From CAHJWH01 sp965198905 (lineage in GTDB: Bacteria > Pseudomonadota > Alphaproteobacteria > Caulobacterales > Caulobacteraceae), in NCBI GenBank assembly GCA_965198905.1, contig OZ240678.1:62001-126000 (forward strand): a stretch of DNA of 64,000 nt, given 5' to 3'. A model generated the notes under the pieces. It saw nothing but the letters and a program-made list of their open reading frames with translations, did no database searches and was not told the DNA's origin. Shown here in pieces: positions 52,969-61,551 of the stretch; position 1 is the first letter of the stretch, and each line of letters opens with the position of its first letter. Made by a program: the position numbers and the translations under genes.

Positions 52969-55941
52969 CTAACCCGCCAGGATGCTCAACGCGGTCGAAC
53001 TGCTTCCGCTCGACGAGGATCCGCTCAGCCGCGACAGCGCCAGCTTGTAGTTGGCGATCTGGCTGGTGAGATAAGCCGGGACCTTCCCGCTCGTGCTGCT
53101 GGCGCCGGAGGTGGTCTTGGCCGAGGTCATGTCGGTGTAGATAGACTGGACCTCGGCTATGGCGGTGGCGAGCGACTTCTGGGTCGCGGCGATTCCTGCC
53201 GTGCTGGAGAGCGACAGGGCGCCTGAGACGGTGACGCTGTAGTGCGACTTGATGTTGCTGGTGACCTTGAAGCCGTTCAGCACGGTGGGCGCGGTCGCGG
53301 TCGCGGTGTTCGACACCAGGCCTTCCTTGAGCCCGAGCGAGGTCAGGGCGTCCTGGCCCGCCGGTCCCGCCTCGATGCGTATGCTAGCCGAGGCGTTGGC
53401 GGGGGTGATCTTCAGCTGCTGCTCGCCGTTCACGGTCAAGGTGGTGACGGCGGCGTTGTAGCCGGAGGCCACCCGAATCTTCTGTTCCAGCGTGGCGTAG
53501 GTCTCGTCCGCATCGATAGTGATCGGCTGGGCGATGCCGGTCCCCGTCTGGACGTAGAACTTGTCGCCCGCCTGCACCGAGGTGTTGGCCACCAGCAGCT
53601 GAGACGGCTGGCCCTGCACGGCGAGCGCGCCCTGCGGCAGGCCGAGCAGGTCCAGCGCCGAGGCCCCGGTGCTGGAGACCGCGATCGAGCTGGGCGCGGC
53701 CGAGCCGTTGTTGCCGCTGAAGGTTGAGGACCAGTCGACCTGACCCGTGGTCGGGTCGATCGCCGCGGCGTAGCCCAGCGCGGGCGTCGCCGTATTCGCG
53801 CCGGCGATCTGGCCGGTGATGTAGGCGGTGTTCCCCGAAACCGCGATGGAGGTGGAGGTCATGGGTCCGCCGGCGTTATAGTAGGCGAGGCTTTCGGCGC
53901 CCGTCGGGTCCAGATTGGCGTCCAGGCTGGCCACGAAGGCGTCGCCGTTCCCGCTATAGGCGTTGGTGATCGTCCCGGCGGACAGGGCCGCGTCGTGGGT
54001 GGAGCCGGTCACCAGCACCGAACCGTTGGACGCGACAGCCATTCCGGAGACGTTGCCGCCGACCACGGCGCCGAGGTCCTGCTTGGCGCCGAGGCTGGAG
54101 GTCATGTTGGTCGTGGTCGAGGTCCCCATGCCGGTGGAGGTGACGGCCGACTTGGTCTTGGTGGTGCTGGCGACGTCGTAGCGGCGCACCACCGCGTCGC
54201 CGTCCTCGACGCTCGAGACATAGACCGACGAGCCGCTGACGGCGACGCCCGTCGCCCGGTCCACGCCGCTGGTGCCGAACTGCTGGGTGAAGGCGGACGT
54301 CGCCGAATAGGTCACGGCCTTGGTCAGCTTGTCGGTGGTGGCGGTGACCGCGAAACCCTCGAGATAGCCGTCCTGACCGCCGGCCGCGGTCGCGCCGGGC
54401 AGGCGGGCGGACGTCGAACCCGCCACATAGACGTTGTTGTTGGCGTCGAAGCTGACGGCGTTGACCTGGTTGTCGTCGCCGGCGTCCTGGGTGTTGTCCC
54501 ACAGCTGGTCGCCGGCGCCGTCATAGACGCTGACGAAGCTCTGGGGGGTGGTGGAGCCGTCCTGGCTGGTGTCGGCGGGATCGAGCGCGCCGCCGGTGAC
54601 CGATCCGGCGATGGCCACCTGGGACCCGTCGGCGGAGACCGCCAAGGCGGTTGCGTTCACCGTGTCGGTGGAGCCCAGGGTGCGGGTGTATTCCAGCTGA
54701 CCCGCGCTGTCGTACTTGAACAGGGCGGCGTCCTGCGGACCCTGCAGCGTCTGGCCATCGGTGGTCTGGGTCACGTTGGCCAGCACATAGACCGAGCCGT
54801 CAGGCGCGGTGGCCGTCGCCGTTACGGTGGCCCCGGTCGGCAGACTGTCGGTGAAGCCCCGCACGGTGGGGTCGCCGCTGGCGGCCGGCTGGTCGAGCTT
54901 GATGAACTGGGAGGTCGTGGTCGGCGCGGTGGTGGACGTACCGCTCGTCGTGGTGGTCGCCGTGGTCGTGGTCGAGGTGGTGCTGGTGGTCGAGGTCGCC
55001 GTCGGGTCGTAGGAGGTCTGGGCGATGTAGACCGCGGGCGTGGTCGCAGCTGCGGAGAAGGACAGCTGCTCGTTCGGCGTGCCGTTGATCTGCAGCCCGT
55101 ACTGGTTCGGCGTGGCGGCGGTCACCGTGGTGGTCACGCCTGCGCTGGTGGTGGTCACCGCAGGCGTGCCCGGAATGAGGTTGTCGGCGAAGCGCGTCTT
55201 CAGCCCGGCCGCCGAGAGCTGGGTGTTCAGGTAGCTCACGACGTTGCTGAGCGTGCGGGGGGTGGAGCCCATGTCGTCGAGGTTGAAGTTCACCGAGGTC
55301 TGATGGTTCTGCAGGTCGGCGGCGGTCATGGAGAAGGCGACCTCGCCCTGCAGCGCGGGGACCACCGCATTGACCGAGGCCTTGACCAAGGCCGAGGTGT
55401 CGTAGGTGTCGCTGGACTGCTGGGCGCCGACGGTGGTGGTGTCGCTGGTGCTGATCGTCCCGTCGGAGACAGCGAACTCCTTGAAGGGATCGCTGGAGAC
55501 GAAGGTGCGGACCTGGCCGAGGCCGCTGGTGAACGCCTTCTGGATCAGGGCGAGCTGGGAGGATGTGGTGGTGGTCGCCGACGCCGCGGTCGCCAGGCTC
55601 TGCAGCGTGGTCAGCCCCTGATAAAGGGCGAACAGGTTCTGGTAGTCGGTGTTGGCGGCAGGGCTGGACGTGGTCTGGGACAGCTTGGCCGCGGTTGGAT
55701 CGACGATGCTCTTGCCCGACAGCACCTGCTCCACCAGCGTCGTCGTGGAGTCGCCGGAACCGCCCAGGGTCGATGTCGTGGAGGTCGTCTTGCTGGCGGC
55801 CGTGGCCGCCGCCGACCAGGGCGCGACCGGCGCCTTGGCCGCGAGGGCTGCGGACGTGGACGCGCTTGTGCTCGCGCCCCCCTGCCCTGAACGGACCTGC
55901 AGGTAGGAGAGCAGCACGTCTGAGGAAATGCCGATCGTCAC
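52969..55941 (-). CDS. flaEY: FlaEY-like flagellar regulatory protein
   Basis: A 990-residue acidic, Ser/Thr/Ala-rich protein from GTG 55941, with aagga about ten bases upstream and no signal peptide. The N terminus (ISSDVLLSYLQVRSGQGG) and overall plan match my recollection of Caulobacter FlaEY. A flagellin/hook-associated-like helical N-terminal region is followed by a Thr-rich linker (about residues 320-345), an SBBP-type beta-propeller (DGSVYVLANVT; DANNNVYVAGSTSA; repeated VxGSxG blades, about 365-740), and a C-terminal part with a flagellin hook-IN-like motif (YNAAVTTLTVNGEQQLKITP). Export by the flagellar apparatus is possible. Exact function uncertain. Confidence 0.6.
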   Translation of the reverse strand: MTIGISSDVLLSYLQVRSGQGGASTSASTSAALAAKAPVAPWSAAATAASKTTSTTSTLGGSGDSTTTLVEQVLSGKSIVDPTAAKLSQTTSSPAANTDYQNLFALYQGLTTLQSLATAASATTTTSSQLALIQKAFTSGLGQVRTFVSSDPFKEFAVSDGTISTSDTTTVGAQQSSDTYDTSALVKASVNAVVPALQGEVAFSMTAADLQNHQTSVNFNLDDMGSTPRTLSNVVSYLNTQLSAAGLKTRFADNLIPGTPAVTTTSAGVTTTVTAATPNQYGLQINGTPNEQLSFSAAATTPAVYIAQTSYDPTATSTTSTTSTTTTATTTTSGTSTTAPTTTSQFIKLDQPAASGDPTVRGFTDSLPTGATVTATATAPDGSVYVLANVTQTTDGQTLQGPQDAALFKYDSAGQLEYTRTLGSTDTVNATALAVSADGSQVAIAGSVTGGALDPADTSQDGSTTPQSFVSVYDGAGDQLWDNTQDAGDDNQVNAVSFDANNNVYVAGSTSARLPGATAAGGQDGYLEGFAVTATTDKLTKAVTYSATSAFTQQFGTSGVDRATGVAVSGSSVYVSSVEDGDAVVRRYDVASTTKTKSAVTSTGMGTSTTTNMTSSLGAKQDLGAVVGGNVSGMAVASNGSVLVTGSTHDAALSAGTITNAYSGNGDAFVASLDANLDPTGAESLAYYNAGGPMTSTSIAVSGNTAYITGQIAGANTATPALGYAAAIDPTTGQVDWSSTFSGNNGSAAPSSIAVSSTGASALDLLGLPQGALAVQGQPSQLLVANTSVQAGDKFYVQTGTGIAQPITIDADETYATLEQKIRVASGYNAAVTTLTVNGEQQLKITPANASASIRIEAGPAGQDALTSLGLKEGLVSNTATATAPTVLNGFKVTSNIKSHYSVTVSGALSLSSTAGIAATQKSLATAIAEVQSIYTDMTSAKTTSGASSTSGKVPAYLTSQIANYKLALSRLSGSSSSGSSSTALSILAG

Positions 55942-56033
55942 CGGGTCGAAGTCCTTGCCGCCAGGCCCCGATTGTGCGCCGGCGACCCTTCCGGAGGATT
56001 AAGCCCGGCTCAGACCCTCGACCGGCGTGTTGC

Positions 56034-57719
56034 TCAAGTGAAGTTGCGTGCAGCCGCCACGTCGGTCAGCGTGTCCACGTCCATCCAGTGGCCGGTGAAA
56101 TACTTCACCCTCACCGTGTGCTTGGCGGCCAGGCGGCTGAACAGCAGCGGCATGTCCGCGCTCTCCAGCAGGCCCTCGGCCTCCAGGGCGTCGAGTTCGG
56201 CGCGAAGCAGCTCGGCGCCCCGGGCGCTGAAGCGGGCCAGGCCCATCCACTCTCCCGCCGCCTCGGTGTCGGCCAGGTCGCTGCCCATGCGGATCAGCTG
56301 GGCCGGCGCCCGGTCGAGATAGTCGCCGGAATACCAGCGGTCTGCGGCCACCAGATCGCGCACCCTCGCCCGCTCCGCGCCCGACGGGGGTCGCGCGTCC
56401 ACCGCCAGCACGATGTCGGCCTTGGACCCCATCAGGCTGTCCAGGATGAAGTTGCGGAACAGCACGTCGCCATAGGCCACCACCGCCTCGCCCTCGAGCT
56501 GGTCGCGCGCCTGGGCCAGGGAATAGACCTCGCCGGTATCGGCATAGCGGTCGTTGTCCACCAGACGCGCGCCCTTGGCGGCCACCGCCTCCTTGCGATA
56601 GCCGCGCACGACGGAGACCTCGCGCACCCCGCTCTCGTTCAGCACGCCGACCAGGCGCTGCAGCAGCGTCTCGCCACGCACGTCGATCATGCACTTGGGC
56701 CGATCGGAGGTGAGTTCGCCCAGATCGCCGGACGAGGCGGCGAGGACCACCGCGCGGGCGCGGGCCTTGTCGGGCAGATAGCGGCGTTCGGCCTCCTCCA
56801 GCTCGGCGTTCCCGACCAGACGGAAGATGTCCTTCACGCTGGCCACCCGGCCCTCGACCTCCATCAGCGACTGGTCCTCGTGGATGCGCCGGGCGGTCTC
56901 GCGCATGGCGGTGATCGAGGCGCGCATCAGGTGGTTGGCCCAGATGATGGTCGACACGCCGGCCTGGCGGAACAGCTCGGTCGGGGTGGCGTAGTACATC
57001 GTCGGCACGATCACCACCGGCGCCCGGCCCCCCCAGCGCCGGGTGAACTCCAGGATTTCGGTGGCGGTGTTCTGCTTGGAATGGATCAGGATCGCGTCGG
57101 CGCCGGCTGCGTGATAGGCCTCGGCTCGCATCAGCGCCTCCTCCATCCCGCGGCCCGAGATCAGCGCCTCCACCCGGGCGACGAGGGTGAAGTCGTCATC
57201 GGGCTGGCTGTCCTTGCCCGCCTTGATCCGCCCGCAGAACTCGTCGATGTCGGCCAGCGGCTGCGCCTCGCCGATGAAGCTGTTGGTCTTGGGAAACAGC
57301 TTGTCCTCGATGCAGACGCCGGCGACACTCCGCTCACCGAGCTTTCGGACCAGGCGGCGCACGCTGTTGAAATTGCCGTAGCCGGTGTCGCCATCTACCA
57401 GGATGGGGATGTCCACCGCATCGGTCATGTACTCCAGCACGTCGAGCACTTGGGTCCAAGAGGCCTCGTTGGAATCGCGCAGGCCCAGGCTGGCGGAGAT
57501 GGTCAGTCCCGACGCCCAGATGCCGCCGAAGCCCGCCTCCTGCACGATCTTGGCCGACAGCCCGTTATGGGCCTCCATCAGCAGGCAGAGGGCCGGCGAC
57601 AGCATCTGCTCGCGCAGGGCGGCGAAGCGGCTGAGGCCTTTGGCGCCCTGGAAGCGGCCAGACGCGCCATTGGCGGGAAGTTCCTCGACGGACAAGGCGT
57701 TGGCGGGGGTGTTCTTCAA
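56034..57719 (-). CDS. Phosphoenolpyruvate mutase fused to a nucleotidyltransferase
   Basis: A 561-residue protein (TTG start at 57719, the first codon giving a good N terminus). Residues about 30-310 are an isocitrate-lyase-superfamily barrel with EDKLFPKTNS (138-147), the EDKxxxxxNS signature of true PEP mutase, plus ILVDGDTGYGNFNSVRRLV. Residues about 318-561 are a MobA/GT-A-type nucleotidyltransferase (RAVVLAASSGDLGELTSDRP, VAYGDVLFRNFI), like the CTP-using domain of phosphonate-activating enzymes. Makes phosphonopyruvate, and the second domain may attach CMP to a phosphonate. Divergent from a stand-alone nucleotidyltransferase. Confidence 0.85.
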   Translation of the reverse strand: MKNTPANALSVEELPANGASGRFQGAKGLSRFAALREQMLSPALCLLMEAHNGLSAKIVQEAGFGGIWASGLTISASLGLRDSNEASWTQVLDVLEYMTDAVDIPILVDGDTGYGNFNSVRRLVRKLGERSVAGVCIEDKLFPKTNSFIGEAQPLADIDEFCGRIKAGKDSQPDDDFTLVARVEALISGRGMEEALMRAEAYHAAGADAILIHSKQNTATEILEFTRRWGGRAPVVIVPTMYYATPTELFRQAGVSTIIWANHLMRASITAMRETARRIHEDQSLMEVEGRVASVKDIFRLVGNAELEEAERRYLPDKARARAVVLAASSGDLGELTSDRPKCMIDVRGETLLQRLVGVLNESGVREVSVVRGYRKEAVAAKGARLVDNDRYADTGEVYSLAQARDQLEGEAVVAYGDVLFRNFILDSLMGSKADIVLAVDARPPSGAERARVRDLVAADRWYSGDYLDRAPAQLIRMGSDLADTEAAGEWMGLARFSARGAELLRAELDALEAEGLLESADMPLLFSRLAAKHTVRVKYFTGHWMDVDTLTDVAAARNFT

Positions 57720-57828
57720 GGGGTCACTCTGAACCTGTGCCGCGATAAGCCAGCGCGGCGCCGACGCCCTGGCGGCGAGGACGGAAGATCGGCTATGCAA
57801 TCGCCCTCCCTCCGATTGTAACCGTACG

Positions 57829-58617
57829 ATGATGCAAACGTCACCCCTGTCGAGCGATGTCGCGGTGATCCTGGCCGCAGGGGTGGGCCGCCGGCTGGGC
57901 GACAGCCATGTCGGTCCCAAGGCCCTGCTGACATTCGACGAACGAACGCTGCTGGAACGCCATATCCGCAACCTGGAAAGGCTCGGGGTTCGCCGGATCG
58001 CCATCACGCTAGGCTATGAAGCCCAGACGATCCGCGACGCCGTCACCGCGATCGGGCCAACGGCGCAGGTGCGCTACGTGGTGAACTCGCGCTATTTGCG
58101 GGGGAGTCTGGTGTCGCTCTGGGTGCAGACGGAACAGCTTTCGGGGGAAGCCGGCGTGATCCTGATGGACGCCGATGTCCTGTGCGACGCCCGCATGATC
58201 GAGCGGCTCGGCGATGGCGCGGCGGAGAACACCTTGCTTGTGGACCGCGAACTCGAACCCGGAGACGAGCCGGTGAAGCTCTGCTTTCGCAGGCAAGCGG
58301 ACGGCGCCGACCGCATCGTCGACTTCCGCAAGCAGCCCGAGCAAGCTCATGACTGGCACGGCGAATCGGTCGGCTTCTTCCGCTTCTCAGCCGCCACGGC
58401 CCGGGCGCTCGCCGAGCGCTGCGACCACTACGTCTCGACCGACCGGCTCGATGTGGAGTACGAAGAAGCGATCCGGGACCTGATCCTCGATCAGCCGGAA
58501 CGGTTCGGGGCGGTGGACGTCAGCGACCTGCCTTGGACCGAGATCGATTTCGAAGACGACGTGGTCCGCGCCCGCGCCCACGTCCTGCCCCAGCTCAGCG
58601 ACAGTTGGTCCACATGA
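57829..58617 (+). CDS. Stand-alone nucleotidyltransferase of the phosphonate locus
   Basis: A 262-residue GT-A nucleotidyltransferase: VAVILAAGVGRRLGDSHVGP-KALL with the GxGxRL and PK signature, then AGVILMDADVLCDARMIERL with metal-binding Asp and VDFRKQPEQAHDW. Similar in plan to PntC-type CTP:phosphonate/phosphocholine cytidylyltransferases. Starts 110 bases from the divergent PEP mutase gene and overlaps the PhyH gene by ATGA. Substrate not determined. Confidence 0.83.
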   Translation: MMQTSPLSSDVAVILAAGVGRRLGDSHVGPKALLTFDERTLLERHIRNLERLGVRRIAITLGYEAQTIRDAVTAIGPTAQVRYVVNSRYLRGSLVSLWVQTEQLSGEAGVILMDADVLCDARMIERLGDGAAENTLLVDRELEPGDEPVKLCFRRQADGADRIVDFRKQPEQAHDWHGESVGFFRFSAATARALAERCDHYVSTDRLDVEYEEAIRDLILDQPERFGAVDVSDLPWTEIDFEDDVVRARAHVLPQLSDSWST

Positions 58618-59417
58618 CAGACACCCTCACAGCGCCCCCGCCCTCTTCGACCACCTCGATCGGTCCGCTCTCGGGCGAAGACCTGGCGCACTATGCGCAA
58701 TCGGGCTGGGTGGCGGCGCGCGGCCTGTTCTCCGCCGAGGACGCGGCGGAGATCGCGGGCTGGACCGACGAGGTCTGCGCGTGGCCGGAGACGCCCGGAC
58801 GCCACATGGTCTATTACGAGACCAGCCTGCTCGATGCCTCCGCCAAGGTCATGCAGCGGGTGGAGAACTTCTGTCCCTATCATCGTCATTTCGACGCCTT
58901 GGTGCGCGGCGGCCGGTTGCTGGCCGCGGTGGAGCAGCTGCTGGAAACCCAGGCGGTGCTGTTCAAGGAGAAGGTCAACTTCAAGAAGGCCGGCGGCGCA
59001 GGGTTCGAGCCTCACCAGGACCAGCAGGCGGGATGGTCCACCTACGCGCCGAGCTTCGTCACCGCGCTTGTCTCCATCGACCGGGCGACGCTGCAGAACG
59101 GCTGCCTGGAGATGAGCGACGCGCCACGCTACGCCGGGCTTATCGGCCAGGAATGGGTCCCACTGACGCCCGAGGAGATGGCGAACTTCCGGCTGATTCC
59201 GGTGGAAACGGCGCCAGGCGACGTGCTGTTCTTCGACAGCTACGCCCCCCATGGATCCCAGCCCAACCTGACCGGCGAGCAACGCCGTATCCTCTATCTG
59301 ACCTACAATGCGGCGTGCTATGGCGACCACCGGGCAAAGTACTTTGCCGATAAACGGACGAACTTCCCGCCGGAAATCGAGCGTGAGGCGGGTAAGGACT
59401 ACAGGTTTCGGGTCTGA
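58614..59417 (+). CDS. PhyH-family Fe(II)/2-oxoglutarate dioxygenase
   Basis: A 267-residue phytanoyl-CoA-dioxygenase-like enzyme: GFEPHQDQQAGW gives His134 and Asp136, and APHGSQPN gives His213, the facial triad; GEQRRILYLTYNAA includes the 2-oxoglutarate-binding Arg. Members include PhnY, which hydroxylates 2-aminoethylphosphonate. Its ATGA overlap with a nucleotidyltransferase next to a PEP mutase suggests it hydroxylates a phosphonate. That substrate is inference. Confidence 0.85.
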   Translation: MTDTLTAPPPSSTTSIGPLSGEDLAHYAQSGWVAARGLFSAEDAAEIAGWTDEVCAWPETPGRHMVYYETSLLDASAKVMQRVENFCPYHRHFDALVRGGRLLAAVEQLLETQAVLFKEKVNFKKAGGAGFEPHQDQQAGWSTYAPSFVTALVSIDRATLQNGCLEMSDAPRYAGLIGQEWVPLTPEEMANFRLIPVETAPGDVLFFDSYAPHGSQPNLTGEQRRILYLTYNAACYGDHRAKYFADKRTNFPPEIEREAGKDYRFRV

Positions 59418-59481
59418 CCGCCGCGGCGTGCGAACCTTTAGACGGCTGAGCGTCGTCCCAGTCGCACAATCGGGTCGTGGA

Positions 59482-59730
59482 TCAGTTTCGCGTCACGCAG
59501 TTGTAAACGGACCGATCGCCTTCTGCGTGGCTCCATTGGGCCGAACGGCCATATTTGGCGCAGTGGAATACTGCCAGAGGCAGGGCGTCCACTCGGCCCT
59601 CTGCGATGCTGACATGGTGGATATCGCCCTCCACCTTTCCGCGCGACACGCGGTCGACCAGCGGCGGGGAGTTGGCGCAGCCCGCGATCAGCATGGCGAA
59701 GCTCGCGATCAGACCTGTCCAACGCACCAT
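59482..59730 (-). CDS. Small lipoprotein
   Basis: An 82-residue protein with a lipoprotein signal, MVRWTGLIASFAMLIAGC, Cys18 being the lipidation site in the lipobox LIAGC. The mature part (about 64 residues; VDALPLAVFHCAKYGRSAQW, YNCVTRN) has two more Cys that could pair. Not assigned to a family. Convergent with the PhyH gene, divergent from the Kdo hydroxylase gene. Confidence 0.65.
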   Translation of the reverse strand: MVRWTGLIASFAMLIAGCANSPPLVDRVSRGKVEGDIHHVSIAEGRVDALPLAVFHCAKYGRSAQWSHAEGDRSVYNCVTRN

Positions 59731-59881
59731 GTTGCACCTCCACTTCAGCCGAAAAGCCGCCGACGTGCTCCAAGTTCCAAGCGGCTATGTCAGCCAGCCC
59801 GATCCGGCGGAGACATCCGCGCGGGACAAGCTGCGACTTCCACCCTTCCGCCCGGAGCGCTAGAGGGAGCGTGAGGTATTG

Positions 59882-60796
59882 ATGATGGAAGTTCTGGAAC
59901 TCGAAGGCGAACACGCGCCCCGCGCCGCGTCCAACCGTGCGACACAGGTGCTCGAAGACGGCGGCGTCGTCGTCTTCCCGTACAGACCCTTCACCCTGTC
60001 GACGGCCGAGCAGCAGATGCTCGATCCCGCCATCTCCGATGGGCGATCCAAGAACATCAGCCTGGATCCCGCGACCGCCGAGGTTTCCGGCGCCATGCTC
60101 GGCGAGCCGGGACGCGCGGTGCTGGCCGCAATGATCGGCCGTTTCGCCGCGACGGCGGACGCCCTGCTCGCAGACCTCACACCAGGCTACGCGCCCGCCC
60201 TGCAAAGACGCCGGACGAGCTTTCGTCCAGGCGCCATCGCCGACCGAGCTTTAAGCCGCCGGAAGGACGACCGCAGGCTCCATGTCGACGCCTTCCCGGC
60301 CAACCCGACGCAGGGTCGACGAATCCTGCGCGTCTTCGCCAATGTCAACCCGGTGGGCGAGGCGCGGGTATGGAACGTCGGCGAAGAAGACTTCCAGGCT
60401 ACAGCCGCCAGATTTCGCGATCACCTGAAAGTCAGGGCCGGTCTCGCCCGGATCAAGCAGGCGATCGGGATCACGCGCGACCTGCAGAGCCCTTACGATC
60501 AGATGATGCAGCAACTGCATGACGCCGCCAAGCTGAGCGACGACTATCAGACAAATGGGCCGAGACGAAGGCTGACCTTCCCGGCGGGAAGTCTATGGGT
60601 GGTTTACACCGATTCCGTCGTGCACGCGGCTATGACTGGTCAGCATGCCCTGGAGCAAACCTATCTGCTTCCGGTAATCGCAATGCAAAACGAGGCAATC
60701 GCCCCTATCCGAATACTGGAGAATTTAACCAACCGTAAGCTCGATTGTCTCTGGCAAGCGAAAGGCTCCGCAGGAAAAACCTGCGGAGCCTCTTGA
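59882..60796 (+). CDS. Kdo hydroxylase family protein (KdoO-like)
   Basis: A 304-residue protein (ATG 59882 or 59885, preceded by gtgagg). The family signature RRLHVDAFPANPTQGRRILRV carries the iron ligands His134 and Asp136; the second His is in SVVHAAMTGQHALEQT. RSKNISLDPATAEVSG near the N terminus is typical. KdoO enzymes hydroxylate Kdo in the lipopolysaccharide inner core. The last codons lie within a terminator-like hairpin at 60763-60791. Confidence 0.88.
   Translation: MMEVLELEGEHAPRAASNRATQVLEDGGVVVFPYRPFTLSTAEQQMLDPAISDGRSKNISLDPATAEVSGAMLGEPGRAVLAAMIGRFAATADALLADLTPGYAPALQRRRTSFRPGAIADRALSRRKDDRRLHVDAFPANPTQGRRILRVFANVNPVGEARVWNVGEEDFQATAARFRDHLKVRAGLARIKQAIGITRDLQSPYDQMMQQLHDAAKLSDDYQTNGPRRRLTFPAGSLWVVYTDSVVHAAMTGQHALEQTYLLPVIAMQNEAIAPIRILENLTNRKLDCLWQAKGSAGKTCGAS
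60763..60791. terminator. Terminator-like hairpin between convergent genes
   Basis: A perfect 12-base-pair stem (aggctccgcagg with its complement) around an aaaaa loop, overlapping the last ten codons of the Kdo hydroxylase gene and 26 bases from the stop of the convergent downstream gene. No clear T run follows on the plus strand (tcttg). Confidence 0.65.
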
Positions 60797-60817
60797 ACGT
60801 CAAACTTATCGTTGAAA

Positions 60818-61360
60818 TTAGGTGCTCGGCGCTGCGGCCGGGGTCAGCTTGGTCTTGGCCGAATGATGCGTCATCTTCATATGATGATGGCGCTTCATCA
60901 TGCGATGATGGGTCTTCGAAGACCCTTCATCCATCATCTTGCCAGTCTGTGTGCAGCGATCCTGGTTCTTGCTGGTGCAGGGCGGATAGCTAGCGGGCGG
61001 CTGGCCCGTCGGCGTGTCGACGCCCGCGCCTGCAGACATGTCGGCCCCACCTGCGGCCGGCGGAGGAGCCGTCATCGCACCCGCCGGAGGGGCTGTGCCC
61101 GTATCTCCGGCAGGAGGGACTGTCGAGCCGGTGTCACCACCCGGGGCCGGGACGGCGGTCGTGCCCATCGTGCCCTGCGAACTCGGCGCCGCATTGTTTT
61201 GACCTTCAGGCGCCGGACCCGACTGATCGTTCCCCTGGGGCGGTGACGAGGACGTCTCAGCGCCCTGGGCGCCGGACGTGCCGGGCTGCATACCCTGAGC
61301 GTAAGCGGACGCACCGCACATCAGGGTTACCGCGACCGCGGCGGTCATCAAACGCTTCAT
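60818..61360 (-). CDS. Exported low-complexity protein with His/Met-rich tail
   Basis: A 180-residue protein with signal peptide MKRLMTAAVAVTLMCGASAY. Residues about 22-120 are Gly/Pro/Ala/Ser-rich and disordered; then PASYPPCTSKNQDRCTQTGK (two Cys) and a C-terminal HHRMMKRHHHMKMTHHSAK tail rich in His and Met, which could bind copper or other metals. Not assigned to a family. Confidence 0.7.
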   Translation of the reverse strand: MKRLMTAAVAVTLMCGASAYAQGMQPGTSGAQGAETSSSPPQGNDQSGPAPEGQNNAAPSSQGTMGTTAVPAPGGDTGSTVPPAGDTGTAPPAGAMTAPPPAAGGADMSAGAGVDTPTGQPPASYPPCTSKNQDRCTQTGKMMDEGSSKTHHRMMKRHHHMKMTHHSAKTKLTPAAAPST

Positions 61361-61551
61361 GATCCACTTCTCCTTAGCTCAACGCGCCATATCCGGCGCT
61401 GGCTTCAGTGGGGCCATCCCCCCAATCGAGCGCCACTCAAACGCCGCATCCCAAGTTTGGTTCAGCCAAGCTTATCATGCACGAGCACGCCTGAAACCGT
61501 TTCGGTGGCGTAAGAAGGGATGTCCAGCCTCTTGACGAGCATGACGCCCGC

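Noticed and set aside
54900..55010. Repetitive accacc/gtggtc stretch that could look like a tandem repeat or short array
   Set aside because: It encodes the Thr-rich linker of the FlaEY-like protein; there are no uniform spacers, so it is not a CRISPR array.
53995..55890. 631-residue Gly/Val/Arg-rich open frame opposite the FlaEY-like gene
   Set aside because: The repetitive composition is the complement of the Thr/Ser/Ala-rich coding sequence.
55563..57821. 752-residue open frame on the plus strand
   Set aside because: It spans the antisense of the FlaEY-like start and the PEP mutase gene; no motif and biased composition.
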